Positions 1 through 8,545 of a stretch of 64,000 bases of DNA are shown here, in pieces (the stretch's first letter is position 1; every line of letters starts with the position of its first letter). This stretch comes from Christiangramia sabulilitoris. GTDB taxonomy: Bacteria; Bacteroidota; Bacteroidia; Flavobacteriales; Flavobacteriaceae. A program made the translations under genes and the position numbers. A model generated the notes under the pieces. That model saw only the letters and a program-made list of their open reading frames with translations, did not search any database and was not told where the DNA came from. The stretch lies in assembly GCF_007050985.1 (NCBI RefSeq), contig NZ_VHSF01000001.1, positions 372,001-436,000 of the forward strand, read 5' to 3'.

Positions 1-1
1 G

Positions 2-610
2 GTGAACCGTGAAAATACAGAGATAATTTTTGAGATCACCCTTTCCAATTTACGAGCAGAAGGTGAGATAGATGAAAGGGATTTCATGGACCGGGCGAAA
101 TTACTTTGTTCTCTTGGTCAAACGGTAATGATCTCAAACTTCCAGGAATACTATCGCGTGGTGGAATATTTCTCAAGGTACTCCAAGCAAAGAATGGGTC
201 TTACCATGGGTGTACAAAACCTGATTGATGTTTTTGATGAAAAATACTATCGCCATTTAAGTGGAGGTATACTTGAAGCCTTTGGTAAATTATTTTTCAA
301 AGACCTTAAGGTTTACCTGTATCCACTCAAGGATCCTGAAACAGGAGAAATCACTAATAGCGAAAACGTTAAGGTTCATCCAAGAATGAAAGAACTTTAT
401 AAGTTCTTTAAATATAACGGCAGGGTTGAAGACATTAAGGATTTTAATCCAGATATAATGGATATTTACTCCAGAGAGGTTCTTAAAATGATTAATGAAG
501 GAAAGGCCGGATGGGAAGAAATGCTACCGGACAGAACCACTAAAATGATCAAAGAACATAACCTATTCCACTACAAGGAACACAAAAAAGAAGCTAAGGA
601 AAAAGTTTAG
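2..610 (+). CDS. Conserved Bacteroidota protein of unknown function, C-terminal part
   Basis: The frame is open to the left window edge, and the GTG at base 2 is probably internal, so this is read as the C-terminal ~200 residues of a longer protein. The segment is soluble, charged and helix-rich, with no signal peptide or membrane segment. It ends in a lysine-rich tail (HKKEAKEKV). A motif-like stretch, MGVQNLIDVFDEKYYRHLSGGILEAF cut here to its core DEKYYRHLSGG, lies near residues 79-89. I do not recognise an enzymatic motif and give no function. It converges with murA, and both genes share a bidirectional terminator just downstream. Confidence 0.7.
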   Translation: MNRENTEIIFEITLSNLRAEGEIDERDFMDRAKLLCSLGQTVMISNFQEYYRVVEYFSRYSKQRMGLTMGVQNLIDVFDEKYYRHLSGGILEAFGKLFFKDLKVYLYPLKDPETGEITNSENVKVHPRMKELYKFFKYNGRVEDIKDFNPDIMDIYSREVLKMINEGKAGWEEMLPDRTTKMIKEHNLFHYKEHKKEAKEKV

Positions 611-626
611 TTCATTATGGATACAA

Positions 627-662
627 AAAAAAAAGCTGTTCGTTTGAACAGCTTTTTTTTTA
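627..662. terminator. Bidirectional intrinsic terminator
   Basis: A 12-bp stem AAAAAGCTGTTC / GAACAGCTTTTT with a GTTT loop is flanked by A and T runs on both sides. It can end transcription of the upstream plus-strand gene and of murA arriving on the minus strand. Confidence 0.85.
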
Positions 663-679
663 TTTGATAACTATAGATT

Positions 680-1993
680 TTAGTCCAGCCTGGTGATCTT
701 AGCCCCTATCCCCTGTAATCTTTCCACAATATGTTCGTAACCCCGATCTATCTGTTCTATATTATGGATCGTAGAAGTTCCTTTGGCAGATAGTGCGGCG
801 ATCAATAGAGAAATACCAGCCCTGATATCTGGAGAAGTCATGGTAGTAGCTTTTAACTGAGATTTAAAGTCATGGCCTATAACTGTAGCCCTGTGCGGAT
901 CACAAAGAATAATCTTTGCTCCCATATCTATTAACTTATCCACAAAGAATAACCTACTCTCAAACATCTTTTGATGTATAAGCACACTTCCTCTTGCCTG
1001 TGTTGCTGTAACCAGCATGATACTTAAAAGGTCTGGAGTAAACCCGGGCCATGGCGCATCACTTATATTCATGATAGATCCATCGATAAAACTCTGCACC
1101 TCGTAACCTTCTGTATGCGCAGGTATATGTATATCATCTCCCTTCTTCTCTACCGTAATTCCAAGTTTTCTGAAAGTTGTAGGGATAATCCCCAACATCT
1201 CCCAGTTTACATTCTTTATTGTTATTTCACTTTTGGTCATTGCAGCGAGACCTATCCATGAACCAATTTCTATCATGTCTGGCAAAACACGATGTTCGCA
1301 ACCTCCCAGTTTTTCAACACCTTCTATGGTAAGTAAATTAGAACCTACACCCTTAATGTTAGCTCCCATAGAATTCAACATTTTGCAAAGCTGCTGAAGA
1401 TATGGCTCGCAAGCGGCGTTATAAATAGTGGTGGTTCCTTTAGCAAGAACTGCCGCCATGACAATATTCGCCGTACCGGTAACCGAAGCTTCTTCCAGAA
1501 GCATATAATCACCCTTAAGACCGTTTGGAGCTTCTACCCCGTAAAATCTTTCTTCCTTATTATATCTGAAATCTGCGCCGAGCTTCATGAAACCTTCGAA
1601 GTGGGTATCCAGTCTTCTGCGGCCTATCTTATCACCTCCCGGCTTGGGAATATATCCCTTACCAAACCGGCCCAACATTGGTCCTACGATCATGATAGAC
1701 CCGCGAAGTCCACCACCATCGATCTTAAATTGTTCGCTATCGAGATATTCCATATCCAGATCATCGCTCTGAAAAGAATAACTACCCTTTCCGGTATTTT
1801 CAACCTTCACCCCAAGATTTCGAAGCAGAGTGATAAGTTTATTTACGTCTAAAATATCCGGAATATTGTGAATTGTTACTTTTTCATCAGTTAACAATAC
1901 AGCGCAAAGTATTTGTAGTGCCTCGTTCTTTGCTCCCTGGGGTTGTATATCCCCGCTTAAACGATGACCACCTTCAATTTGAAAAGTTCCCAT
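680..1993 (-). CDS. murA: UDP-N-acetylglucosamine 1-carboxyvinyltransferase MurA (Asp-type)
   Basis: MurA transfers enolpyruvate from PEP to UDP-GlcNAc, the first committed step of peptidoglycan synthesis in the cytoplasm. At 437 aa it has the family length, with the N-terminal GAKNEAL PEP/UDP-GlcNAc binding motif at residues 20-26 and the repeated EPT-synthase fold throughout. In the active-site loop the sequence is PKPGGDKIGRR: Asp121 stands where E. coli has Cys115, the residue alkylated by fosfomycin. The C-terminal DIRAGISLLIAAL motif, which includes the catalytic Arg region, is present. The gene follows the DUF4290 gene by 15 bases and is probably cotranscribed with it. Identification is certain; reduced fosfomycin sensitivity is inferred from Asp-type enzymes of Mycobacterium and Chlamydia. 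Confidence 0.97.
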   Translation of the reverse strand: MGTFQIEGGHRLSGDIQPQGAKNEALQILCAVLLTDEKVTIHNIPDILDVNKLITLLRNLGVKVENTGKGSYSFQSDDLDMEYLDSEQFKIDGGGLRGSIMIVGPMLGRFGKGYIPKPGGDKIGRRRLDTHFEGFMKLGADFRYNKEERFYGVEAPNGLKGDYMLLEEASVTGTANIVMAAVLAKGTTTIYNAACEPYLQQLCKMLNSMGANIKGVGSNLLTIEGVEKLGGCEHRVLPDMIEIGSWIGLAAMTKSEITIKNVNWEMLGIIPTTFRKLGITVEKKGDDIHIPAHTEGYEVQSFIDGSIMNISDAPWPGFTPDLLSIMLVTATQARGSVLIHQKMFESRLFFVDKLIDMGAKIILCDPHRATVIGHDFKSQLKATTMTSPDIRAGISLLIAALSAKGTSTIHNIEQIDRGYEHIVERLQGIGAKITRLD

Positions 1994-2008
1994 TAAAAGA
2001 TGTTGAGT

Positions 2009-2650
2009 TTAGTGGCGTTTGCGGCCTCCTTTACGGCCTGTTTTTTTTGGATTCTTGGTGTATTTTTTCTTAGTACCTCCACTCCTGATAAGCTCAGAAG
2101 CCTGGCTAAGATCTTCATCTATATTCTTTGGATTGATCTTACCATTACTTAGATCCCTTAAGTGTTCCAGAATTACTTCATCATCTACAGAATCCCGGTT
2201 CCAGTTAAGGTAAGATTTCTTCATATGATTAGCGATGGTAAGCACCAGAGCTTCTTTTAATTCCCCCTCTTCATAATCCTTTGCTGCATCGATCATCCTC
2301 TTGATGTTATTCCCATAGAATCTGTACTTGGGATTATTTTCAGGATATTGCAACATATCTGGTCTTTCAGCTAACATCTCTCTTGTTGGCTTCGGAAAAG
2401 GTGAATCAACTTCAAGTTTGAAATCACTTATAATGAATAACTGATCCCAGAGTTTATGCTGAAAATCGGGAACATCACGAAGGTGTGGATTCATATTTCC
2501 CATTACCGAGATAATGGAATTTGCTACTTTATTCCTTTCCTCATCGTCCTCGATACTCACGGCATGTTCTACCATTTTCTGAAGATGTCTGCCATATTCG
2601 GGAATTATCAATTTACTCCTTTCAGAGTTATATTCTAATGCGTTTGTCAA
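2009..2650 (-). CDS. DUF4290 family protein
   Basis: A 213-residue cytoplasmic protein with an N-terminal EYNSERSKLIIPEYGRHLQ motif typical of DUF4290, which in Bacteroidota is habitually found directly upstream of murA, as here (15-base gap). The body is helical. The last 35 residues are strongly basic (KKKYTKNPKKTGRKGGRKRH), suggesting contact with nucleic acid or another polyanion; this is inference. No catalytic motif is visible and the function is unknown. A link to cell-wall precursor synthesis rests only on conserved neighbourhood. Confidence 0.88.
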   Translation of the reverse strand: MTNALEYNSERSKLIIPEYGRHLQKMVEHAVSIEDDEERNKVANSIISVMGNMNPHLRDVPDFQHKLWDQLFIISDFKLEVDSPFPKPTREMLAERPDMLQYPENNPKYRFYGNNIKRMIDAAKDYEEGELKEALVLTIANHMKKSYLNWNRDSVDDEVILEHLRDLSNGKINPKNIDEDLSQASELIRSGGTKKKYTKNPKKTGRKGGRKRH

Positions 2651-2749
2651 AATTGAAGTTTAATTAGGTAATTACTGAAGTTCTACTCCTGCCTGCAAAA
2701 TACTAAATATTAATAAAGATGCACAATAAAAAGGTTTTTTATGTAGTGA

Positions 2750-3043
2750 TTATAGAGAAATCACCCCTTCCACCTTTTCTGCGACTTCCTTGTATTTTTC
2801 TATAACTGCATCAGGATTTTTCATTCTTACATTTATAGATACACTGGTATATTTTCCTTTTTTGGATTGCTTGTTTTCAATGACGGCACCCATATTGTCA
2901 AAAATATCCTGAACCTGCCCTACCTGGTCACCTTTGGTGGGAACAATAAATTTATATAGATATTCAGAAGGCCACATGGCCGTATCCTGAAGCTGCTTTT
3001 TTAATTTCTTATAAAATTCTTCGGTATTCCTGGATTCACTCAT
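2750..3043 (-). CDS. DUF493 family (YbeD-like) small protein
   Basis: A 97-residue protein with the compact alpha/beta ACT-like fold expected for DUF493. Its core reads YLYKFIVPTKGDQVGQVQDIF, shown here only to point at residues ~24-44, followed by SKKGKYTSVSINVRMKN at ~60-76. E. coli YbeD is the best known relative; no enzymatic activity is established for the family. It is divergent from the ATPase gene at 3125 with an ~80-base gap that must hold both promoters. Start ATG at 3043 agrees with family length. Confidence 0.85.
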   Translation of the reverse strand: MSESRNTEEFYKKLKKQLQDTAMWPSEYLYKFIVPTKGDQVGQVQDIFDNMGAVIENKQSKKGKYTSVSINVRMKNPDAVIEKYKEVAEKVEGVISL

Positions 3044-3124
3044 AATTTTCTCCTTCGTTTAGATGCAAAGATACAAGTAATGCCTGCATTTTTATAATCA
3101 AATTCATTTGTCGAAATTTGCGCT

Positions 3125-3658
3125 GTGAAAAATAGAAAAATAGTCATAACCGGTGGCCCGGGAACCGGTAAATCTTCCATTATCCATAACCTGGAAGATA
3201 AAGGAGAAAAGTGTCTGCATGAAATTTCCCGGCAGGTTACCCTTGAAGCGCAGAAAGAAGGCATAGATCAATTATTCCTTGAGCAACCCTTACTTTTTAG
3301 CGAAAAATTACTGCAAGGCAGGTTAAATCAATTTAAAGAAGCAGAGCAATTAAAGGGAAATCATATTTTTATTGATCGTGGTTTACCAGATGTAGTCGCC
3401 TATATGGACTATTTCGGCACAAATTACCCGGAGCTTTTTGAAGACACCTGCAAACAAAATCAGTATGACCTTATATTTATTCTTCCGCCCTGGAAAGAAA
3501 TTTATACGAGCGATAATGAGCGATACGAAAGCTACGAGGAAGCCTTAAAAATTTCGTCTTATCTTTATTCCACCTACAGGCGTTATGGATATACGCCTAT
3601 TGAAGTTCCTAAATCGAGTGTGGAAGAACGCACTAACTTTATTCTGGATAAGATTTGA
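3125..3658 (+). CDS. AAA family ATPase (AAA_28-type P-loop protein)
   Basis: A 177-residue P-loop protein. Walker A GGPGTGKSS lies at residues 10-18. A second conserved segment, FIDRGLPDVVAYMDYFG at ~80-96, resembles the LID/acceptor region of kinase-like NTPases in the AAA_28 group. The substrate is unknown; relatives are annotated only as ATP/GTP-binding proteins. The start codon is GTG, since the first ATG would remove the P-loop. The gene is followed after 6 bases by recQ, which it probably precedes in one transcript with fmt. Confidence 0.85.
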   Translation: MKNRKIVITGGPGTGKSSIIHNLEDKGEKCLHEISRQVTLEAQKEGIDQLFLEQPLLFSEKLLQGRLNQFKEAEQLKGNHIFIDRGLPDVVAYMDYFGTNYPELFEDTCKQNQYDLIFILPPWKEIYTSDNERYESYEEALKISSYLYSTYRRYGYTPIEVPKSSVEERTNFILDKI

Positions 3659-3664
3659 TATAAT

Positions 3665-5566
3665 TTGCAGGAGCAAGCTTTAAAAATACTAGAAAAATAC
3701 TGGGGCTTCCGGGAGTTCAGACCGCAGCAGCTTGAAGTAGTTCAGTCTATTCTCGAAGGAAAGGATACCTTAACCCTTTTTCCAACCGGGGGAGGTAAGT
3801 CTATTTGCTTTCAGGTACCCGCCCTTATACAAGACGGGATCTGTATAGTGGTCTCACCACTTATATCTTTGATGGAAGACCAGGTAAATGCTTTGAAGCA
3901 AAAAAACATCAAGGCGATGGCCATAACCGGTGGGATCACCTATGCTGACCTGGACCGAAATTTAGACAACTGTATTTTTGGAAATTTCAAGTTCCTTTAT
4001 CTTTCTCCGGAAAGGTTACAACAGGATCTAGTGAGAGAGCGTCTTAAGCAGATGAATATTAATTTAGTTGCAGTAGATGAAGCTCATTGTATTTCGCAAT
4101 GGGGACATGACTTCAGGCCCGCATACAGGAATATTGCAGAGCTCCGGGAGTTATTACCAGAAATTAATGTCGCTGCTTTTACAGCTACGGCTACGAAAAG
4201 TGTGGTTAAAGACATTTGCGAGCAACTACTCCTCAAAGATCCTGAAATTCACCAGAAATCTTTTGAACGCACCAATCTGCGCTACGAGGTTATTAAAACT
4301 GAAGATAAATATTTTCGCCTTACCCAGATCTTAGGAGATAGTTCTGCTATTATTTATGTACGTAGTAGAAATGCCACCCAGGAGATCGCACATTTTCTGA
4401 ATAAGCAGGGTATTACCGCGGCAGCCTATCACGGCGGAATGAAGAAAGAAGATAAATCGCGGAAGTTTGAAGAGTGGCTTACCAATAAAGTAAATGTCAT
4501 GGTAGCCACCACAGCTTTTGGAATGGGGATAGATAAAGCAGATGTAAGGACGGTGATCCACATAGATCTTCCTGAAAGTATGGAAAGTTATTTCCAGGAA
4601 GCCGGGAGGGCAGGAAGAGACGAAAAACCTTCCAGGGCGATTATCTTAACTAATTCTGGAGATATTCCAGTGCTGAAAAACCAGTTTTTGAACAATCTTG
4701 CTTCAGTAGAAGATGTTAAGTTGCTTTACAAAAAATTAAATGCCTACTTCAGGATTGCCTATGGTGAAGGAGAGAATACAGTTCACGACTTCAATTTTGC
4801 CAGTTTTTGTCATCAATATCAATTCAATTCTCATAAAGCCTTTAATGCGCTTCAGTTATTGGATCGTTGCAGTATTCTTAGATTATCACAGAACTATCAA
4901 AAAAGTACTGAAATACAGATCCTGCTCAGTGGTAATCATCTGGATAATTATTTGGATGAAAATCCCAGGTACGCCAGCCTGATTCGTACAATACTCAGAA
5001 ATTACGGAGGGGTGTTTGAAAATCTTATCACATTCAACCTTTCATCGGTATGTGATAAGGCCAGAATTTCTGAAAAAGAAAGCATACAGATCCTAGAAGA
5101 ATTAAATGAGAAAGAGATCATTGATTTTCATTTATCAAAGCATGATGCCAGCATAACCTTCCTGGTACCCAGGGAAGATGACACTACAATAAATCCGGTA
5201 GCGCGGTTTATAAGGGATTATAATACAACTAAAAGGGAGAAGATCGAAGCAGTCCTGGAGTTTGTCCAAAATGACAATATTTGCAAACAGGTTCAACTAC
5301 TTACCTATTTTGGAGAAAGCAATCCACCTTCCTGCGGCAAATGTTCAGTATGCAAAAAAGAAAGAAAAGAATTAAGCAGGGACGATATGAATGAAATCTA
5401 CCTTAAAATCCTGCAGATTTTAAAAGTAGCTCCCAGGGATTCCAGGGAAATCATATCCCGGCTAGAGTATAATGAAACAGATGTTTTAAAAGTTCTAAGC
5501 CTGCTTTGTGAGAAAGGTGTGCTCGATAGAACACCGAATAACAAATATAAAATATTAAATCAATGA
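3665..5566 (+). CDS. recQ: ATP-dependent DNA helicase, RecQ family, lacking HRDC domain
   Basis: A 3'-to-5' superfamily 2 DNA helicase acting in recombinational repair. Walker A TGGGKS is at residues 41-46 and the DEAH box at 138-141, followed by the aromatic-rich loop CISQWGHDFRPAYR diagnostic of RecQ. The second helicase domain contains QEAGRAGRDE (motif VI). Four cysteines at ~540-563 (ICKQ..., SCGKCSVC) form the RecQ zinc site, followed by a winged-helix-like C terminus. At 633 aa the HRDC domain of classical RecQ is missing, so this is the short paralogue type. The start is TTG at 3665: an in-frame stop nine bases upstream leaves no alternative. The last 4 bases overlap fmt (ATGA). Confidence 0.95.
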   Translation: MQEQALKILEKYWGFREFRPQQLEVVQSILEGKDTLTLFPTGGGKSICFQVPALIQDGICIVVSPLISLMEDQVNALKQKNIKAMAITGGITYADLDRNLDNCIFGNFKFLYLSPERLQQDLVRERLKQMNINLVAVDEAHCISQWGHDFRPAYRNIAELRELLPEINVAAFTATATKSVVKDICEQLLLKDPEIHQKSFERTNLRYEVIKTEDKYFRLTQILGDSSAIIYVRSRNATQEIAHFLNKQGITAAAYHGGMKKEDKSRKFEEWLTNKVNVMVATTAFGMGIDKADVRTVIHIDLPESMESYFQEAGRAGRDEKPSRAIILTNSGDIPVLKNQFLNNLASVEDVKLLYKKLNAYFRIAYGEGENTVHDFNFASFCHQYQFNSHKAFNALQLLDRCSILRLSQNYQKSTEIQILLSGNHLDNYLDENPRYASLIRTILRNYGGVFENLITFNLSSVCDKARISEKESIQILEELNEKEIIDFHLSKHDASITFLVPREDDTTINPVARFIRDYNTTKREKIEAVLEFVQNDNICKQVQLLTYFGESNPPSCGKCSVCKKERKELSRDDMNEIYLKILQILKVAPRDSREIISRLEYNETDVLKVLSLLCEKGVLDRTPNNKYKILNQ

Positions 5567-6510
5567 AAGACCTGAGAATAGTATTCATGGGAACACCGGA
5601 ATTTGCGGTAAAAAGCCTTGAAGCTATCATTGACGCCGGATATAATGTAGCGGGTGTCATCACTGCACCAGACAGACCTGCCGGAAGAGGTAGAAAATTA
5701 AGGGAAAGCGCGGTAAAAATTTATGCAAAATCGAAAGATCTGCCGGTACTGCAGCCTACAAATTTAAAAGCTAAAGATTTCCAGGATGAACTTAAGGCCT
5801 TAAATCCAAATGTCCAGGTGGTAGTGGCATTTAGAATGCTACCTGAATCTGTTTGGTCTCTACCAGAATACGGAACCTTCAACCTGCATGCCTCGCTCCT
5901 GCCACAATACAGAGGTGCAGCTCCCATAAATTGGGCGATTATCAATGGTGAAAATAAAACCGGGGTCTCCACCTTCTTCCTTGACGAAAAAATTGATACT
6001 GGTGCAATGATACTTCAGGAGGAAATTTCTATAGAAGAGACTGAAAATGTTGAATCGCTTCATGACCGTCTTATGGAAATCGGTTCCAGGCTGGTGGTTA
6101 AAACTTTAGACACCATAGCAAGTGGTGAAGTTGAAACCAGGTTGCAGGTTGATTCCGGGAACCTTAAAGATGCGCCCAAATTAACCCGCGAAAACACGAA
6201 AATTGACTGGAACCAGCCCTTAGACGAAATTTATAACTTAATAAGAGGGCTCAACCCATATCCGGCAGCGTGGTGTTACCTGGAAAATTCTTCGGAAGAA
6301 ATGCAGGTAAAGATCTACGATATCGAAAAAATGCCACATGAACACAGACTGCCTTATGGCACCGTTTCTATAAAAGACGATAAGATAATGGTAGCAGCTC
6401 AAAACGGATTTATTTCGATTAAGGAAATACAACTTCCGGGAAAAAAGAAAATGCCTTCAAAAGCACTTCTTAATGGATTTAATTTTGCCCCGGAGGCGAA
6501 AATGCGCTAA
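5563..6510 (+). CDS. fmt: Methionyl-tRNA formyltransferase
   Basis: Formylates the methionyl group on initiator tRNA using 10-formyltetrahydrofolate. The N-terminal Rossmann domain begins RIVFMGTPEFAV. The catalytic region contains FNLHASLLPQYRGAAPINWAI (residues ~105-125; Asn/His of the formyl-transfer site) and the SLLP-RG signature, followed by the C-terminal OB-like tRNA-binding domain. The 315-aa length is normal. The 4-base ATGA overlap with recQ indicates translational coupling. Convergence or co-transcription with HU is unlikely because a separate promoter precedes HU. Confidence 0.97.
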   Translation: MKDLRIVFMGTPEFAVKSLEAIIDAGYNVAGVITAPDRPAGRGRKLRESAVKIYAKSKDLPVLQPTNLKAKDFQDELKALNPNVQVVVAFRMLPESVWSLPEYGTFNLHASLLPQYRGAAPINWAIINGENKTGVSTFFLDEKIDTGAMILQEEISIEETENVESLHDRLMEIGSRLVVKTLDTIASGEVETRLQVDSGNLKDAPKLTRENTKIDWNQPLDEIYNLIRGLNPYPAAWCYLENSSEEMQVKIYDIEKMPHEHRLPYGTVSIKDDKIMVAAQNGFISIKEIQLPGKKKMPSKALLNGFNFAPEAKMR

Positions 6511-6613
6511 AGCCTTATTAACACTGATTTGGTTGCATTTTAATAAAAAACAATTATCTTTATTAACAAATCATGCAAGTTATTAACAAATAAGGGCTTT
6601 TCCCTTGTCATTA

Positions 6614-6644
6614 CTTGTGTGGACAAGAAATCCGTATAAATTTG
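6614..6644 (+). promoter_or_regulatory. Bacteroidota-type promoter of the HU gene
   Basis: CTTG at 6614-6617 and TAAATTTG at 6637-6644 match the -33 (TTTG) and -7 (TAnnTTTG) elements of the Bacteroidota primary sigma factor, with the usual 19-base spacer. The predicted start of transcription is about 45 bases before the HU start codon. Confidence 0.7.
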
Positions 6645-6696
6645 TATACCAGTTTAACAGAATGTTTAACCAACAATTTAATTTAAAATTCAAATT

Positions 6697-6969
6697 ATGA
6701 ACAAAACAGATTTAATCGATGCAATGGCTGAAAACGCTGGAATTTCTAAAGCAGCAGCAAAAAAAGCATTAGAGTCTTTCCTTGAGAACGTAGAGAAGTC
6801 TCTTAAAAAAGGAGATAGAGTATCATTAGTAGGATTTGGATCTTGGTCTGTATCTAAAAGAGCAGCCCGTGAAGGAAGAAACCCACAAACCGGGAAAACT
6901 ATCAAGATCGCTGCTAAGAACGTAGTGAAATTTAAGGCCGGAGCTGATTTACAAAAAGCTGTGAACTAA
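6697..6969 (+). CDS. HU family DNA-binding protein
   Basis: A 90-residue histone-like nucleoid protein. The helical N terminus ([21 protein letters not shown]) leads to the beta-arm signature [22 protein letters not shown] (residues ~47-68; the G-F-G-x-[W/F] and RxGRNPxTG motifs), with the intercalating Pro in NPQTG. It binds DNA as a dimer and bends it. It is monocistronic, with its own promoter and an intrinsic terminator 23 bases after the stop. Codon use is the adenine-rich pattern of highly expressed genes in this group. Confidence 0.96.
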   Translation: MNKTDLIDAMAENAGISKAAAKKALESFLENVEKSLKKGDRVSLVGFGSWSVSKRAAREGRNPQTGKTIKIAAKNVVKFKAGADLQKAVN

Positions 6970-6991
6970 TAATTTGCATAAGTAAATTTCT

Positions 6992-7020
6992 AAAAGCCTT
7001 CTTAACAGAAGGCTTTTTTT
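6992..7020 (+). terminator. Intrinsic terminator after HU
   Basis: An 11-bp stem AAAAGCCTTCT / AGAAGGCTTTT with a four-base loop is followed by a T run. Confidence 0.9.
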
Positions 7021-7089
7021 ATTAAAATATTTGCCATTGTATTGTATTATTAATAGGAAATAATTAGTTTAGATAAAAAGACTGCTACA

Positions 7090-7650
7090 ATGATCGCGTT
7101 AAAACCAACCAAAGGCCATCTTTTAGTCGCAGAACCATCCATAATTGGAGATGTGTCTTTTAATCGTTCTGTGGTGCTACTTGCTGACCATTCAGATAAT
7201 GGATCGGTTGGATTTATCCTGAATAAAATTCTTGATTTTACGCTCAAAGATCTCATCCCCGAGGTGAAAGGAGATTTCAAGGTCTATAACGGCGGTCCTG
7301 TAGAGCAGGATAATCTTTACTTCATACATAAGATCCCCGATCTAATCCCGGATAGTATTGAAATTGCCCACGGCATCTTCTGGGGTGGAAACTTTGAAGT
7401 GGTGATGGATCTTATCGCAAAAGAGCTTATCGATGATAAACAGATCAAATTCTTTTTAGGCTATTCCGGCTGGGATGCCAATCAACTTGATGAGGAACTT
7501 AATTCTCACTCCTGGGTGGTTACCGCGAATGAAGACAACAAAGATCTGCTGGAAAAACCTTACAATTCTTTCTGGAAAGACAAGATGCTAGAGTTAGGTG
7601 GAGAGTATATGCTTTGGTCTAATTCTCCTGAAAACCCTACCTACAATTAA
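7090..7650 (+). CDS. YqgE/AlgH family protein (UPF0301)
   Basis: A 186-residue protein with the family hallmarks: N-terminal KPTKGHLLVAEPSI, FNRSVVLLADH at ~19-29, GSVGFILNK at ~33-41, and YNGGPVEQDNLYFIH at ~65-79. The C-terminal half carries FLGYSGWDANQLDEEL, where the GYSGW motif is invariant. The biochemical role is unsettled; AlgH was first described as a positive regulator of alginate synthesis in Pseudomonas. Here it is single, convergent with the class IV aminotransferase gene, and the two stop regions overlap by 4 bases. Confidence 0.93.
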   Translation: MIALKPTKGHLLVAEPSIIGDVSFNRSVVLLADHSDNGSVGFILNKILDFTLKDLIPEVKGDFKVYNGGPVEQDNLYFIHKIPDLIPDSIEIAHGIFWGGNFEVVMDLIAKELIDDKQIKFFLGYSGWDANQLDEELNSHSWVVTANEDNKDLLEKPYNSFWKDKMLELGGEYMLWSNSPENPTYN

Positions 7651-8492
7651 CCCAGTCTCGCTTTCACATTAAGCTTACTTAACAGCTCCTTAGCCACTTT
7701 ATTTTCAAATGTTTTTTTACGGTACTTGCTAATTGGTTGAATACCCAATGCAACATTAGTTATAAAAATTTCATCGGCCTTTTGTAATTCAAAAGGGGAT
7801 ATAGAGGTTTCTTCCAGGGTATATTCTTCAGTCTTCTTTAAAATATTGACCAGTTGTTTCCTTATAATACCATTAAGCGCACCATCTGAAATAGGTGGAG
7901 TTTTAACCACTTGCCCTTTTACCAGGAATACGTTTCCGTTTAGAGCCTCCACTACTCCTTTTTTCTCATTTAACAACAGGCAATTGTCATAACCATTCTC
8001 TCTGGCAAAGATACTTCCCAGAACATTTACTGCCCTGTTATTGGATTTTATAGTAGAAAGTAAACCACTATTTACGTAATGATCTTTGAATAGCTCGACT
8101 TCATAATTCCCATCATTGAAAAGATAGAAAGAGTTTTCCAGGGCTTCAGCGGTGATCACATACCCTATATCCCTGGTCGCCGGTGTATAATATCCTCCCT
8201 GCAACCGGTATACCGCGAACCTGATTCGTGCGGGAGAGGTTTCCAGGTTATTCGCTTCGATCACCTCTATGATCTGTTTTTCGAGAAATTCCGGAGAAAA
8301 ACTGGATGGAATTTCCATACGCATGATACGCATAGATGCCATCAACCTAAAGTAATGATCTTCCCAGAACATGATCTTGCCGCTAATTATCCGTATAGTC
8401 TCAAATACCGAGTCTCCATAGGCGAATCCACGGTTACGCACAGATAATATTGCATCTTTTTCTTCTACTATTTTTCCGTCTAAATTGATCAT
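7647..8492 (-). CDS. Class IV PLP aminotransferase, probable aminodeoxychorismate lyase or branched-chain type
   Basis: A 281-residue fold-type IV PLP enzyme. It shows NRGFAYGDSVFETIR (residues ~20-34) and the Schiff-base lysine in LSTIKSNNRAVNVLGS (~150-165). The phosphate-binding EALNGNVFLVK segment sits at ~190-200, and the DEIFITNVALGIQPI segment at ~250. The family includes 4-amino-4-deoxychorismate lyase (folate), branched-chain and D-amino acid aminotransferases. The length and lone placement favour the lyase group, but I cannot discriminate. The start codon at 8492 lies directly after the T run of a terminator hairpin, which leaves no normal leader if transcription comes from upstream. 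Confidence 0.88.
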   Translation of the reverse strand: MINLDGKIVEEKDAILSVRNRGFAYGDSVFETIRIISGKIMFWEDHYFRLMASMRIMRMEIPSSFSPEFLEKQIIEVIEANNLETSPARIRFAVYRLQGGYYTPATRDIGYVITAEALENSFYLFNDGNYEVELFKDHYVNSGLLSTIKSNNRAVNVLGSIFARENGYDNCLLLNEKKGVVEALNGNVFLVKGQVVKTPPISDGALNGIIRKQLVNILKKTEEYTLEETSISPFELQKADEIFITNVALGIQPISKYRKKTFENKVAKELLSKLNVKARLG

Positions 8493-8520
8493 AAAAAAAG
8501 CCCCGATTTAAGAACGGGGC
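8493..8520 (-). terminator. Intrinsic terminator abutting the next start codon
   Basis: On the minus strand a GCCCCG / CGGGGC stem is followed by seven T residues and then directly by the ATG at 8492. It lies 25 bases after the START-like gene and would end that transcript, or attenuate read-through into the aminotransferase gene. Confidence 0.8.
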
Positions 8521-8545
8521 AAAGTTACTATTTATAATAAGATTT

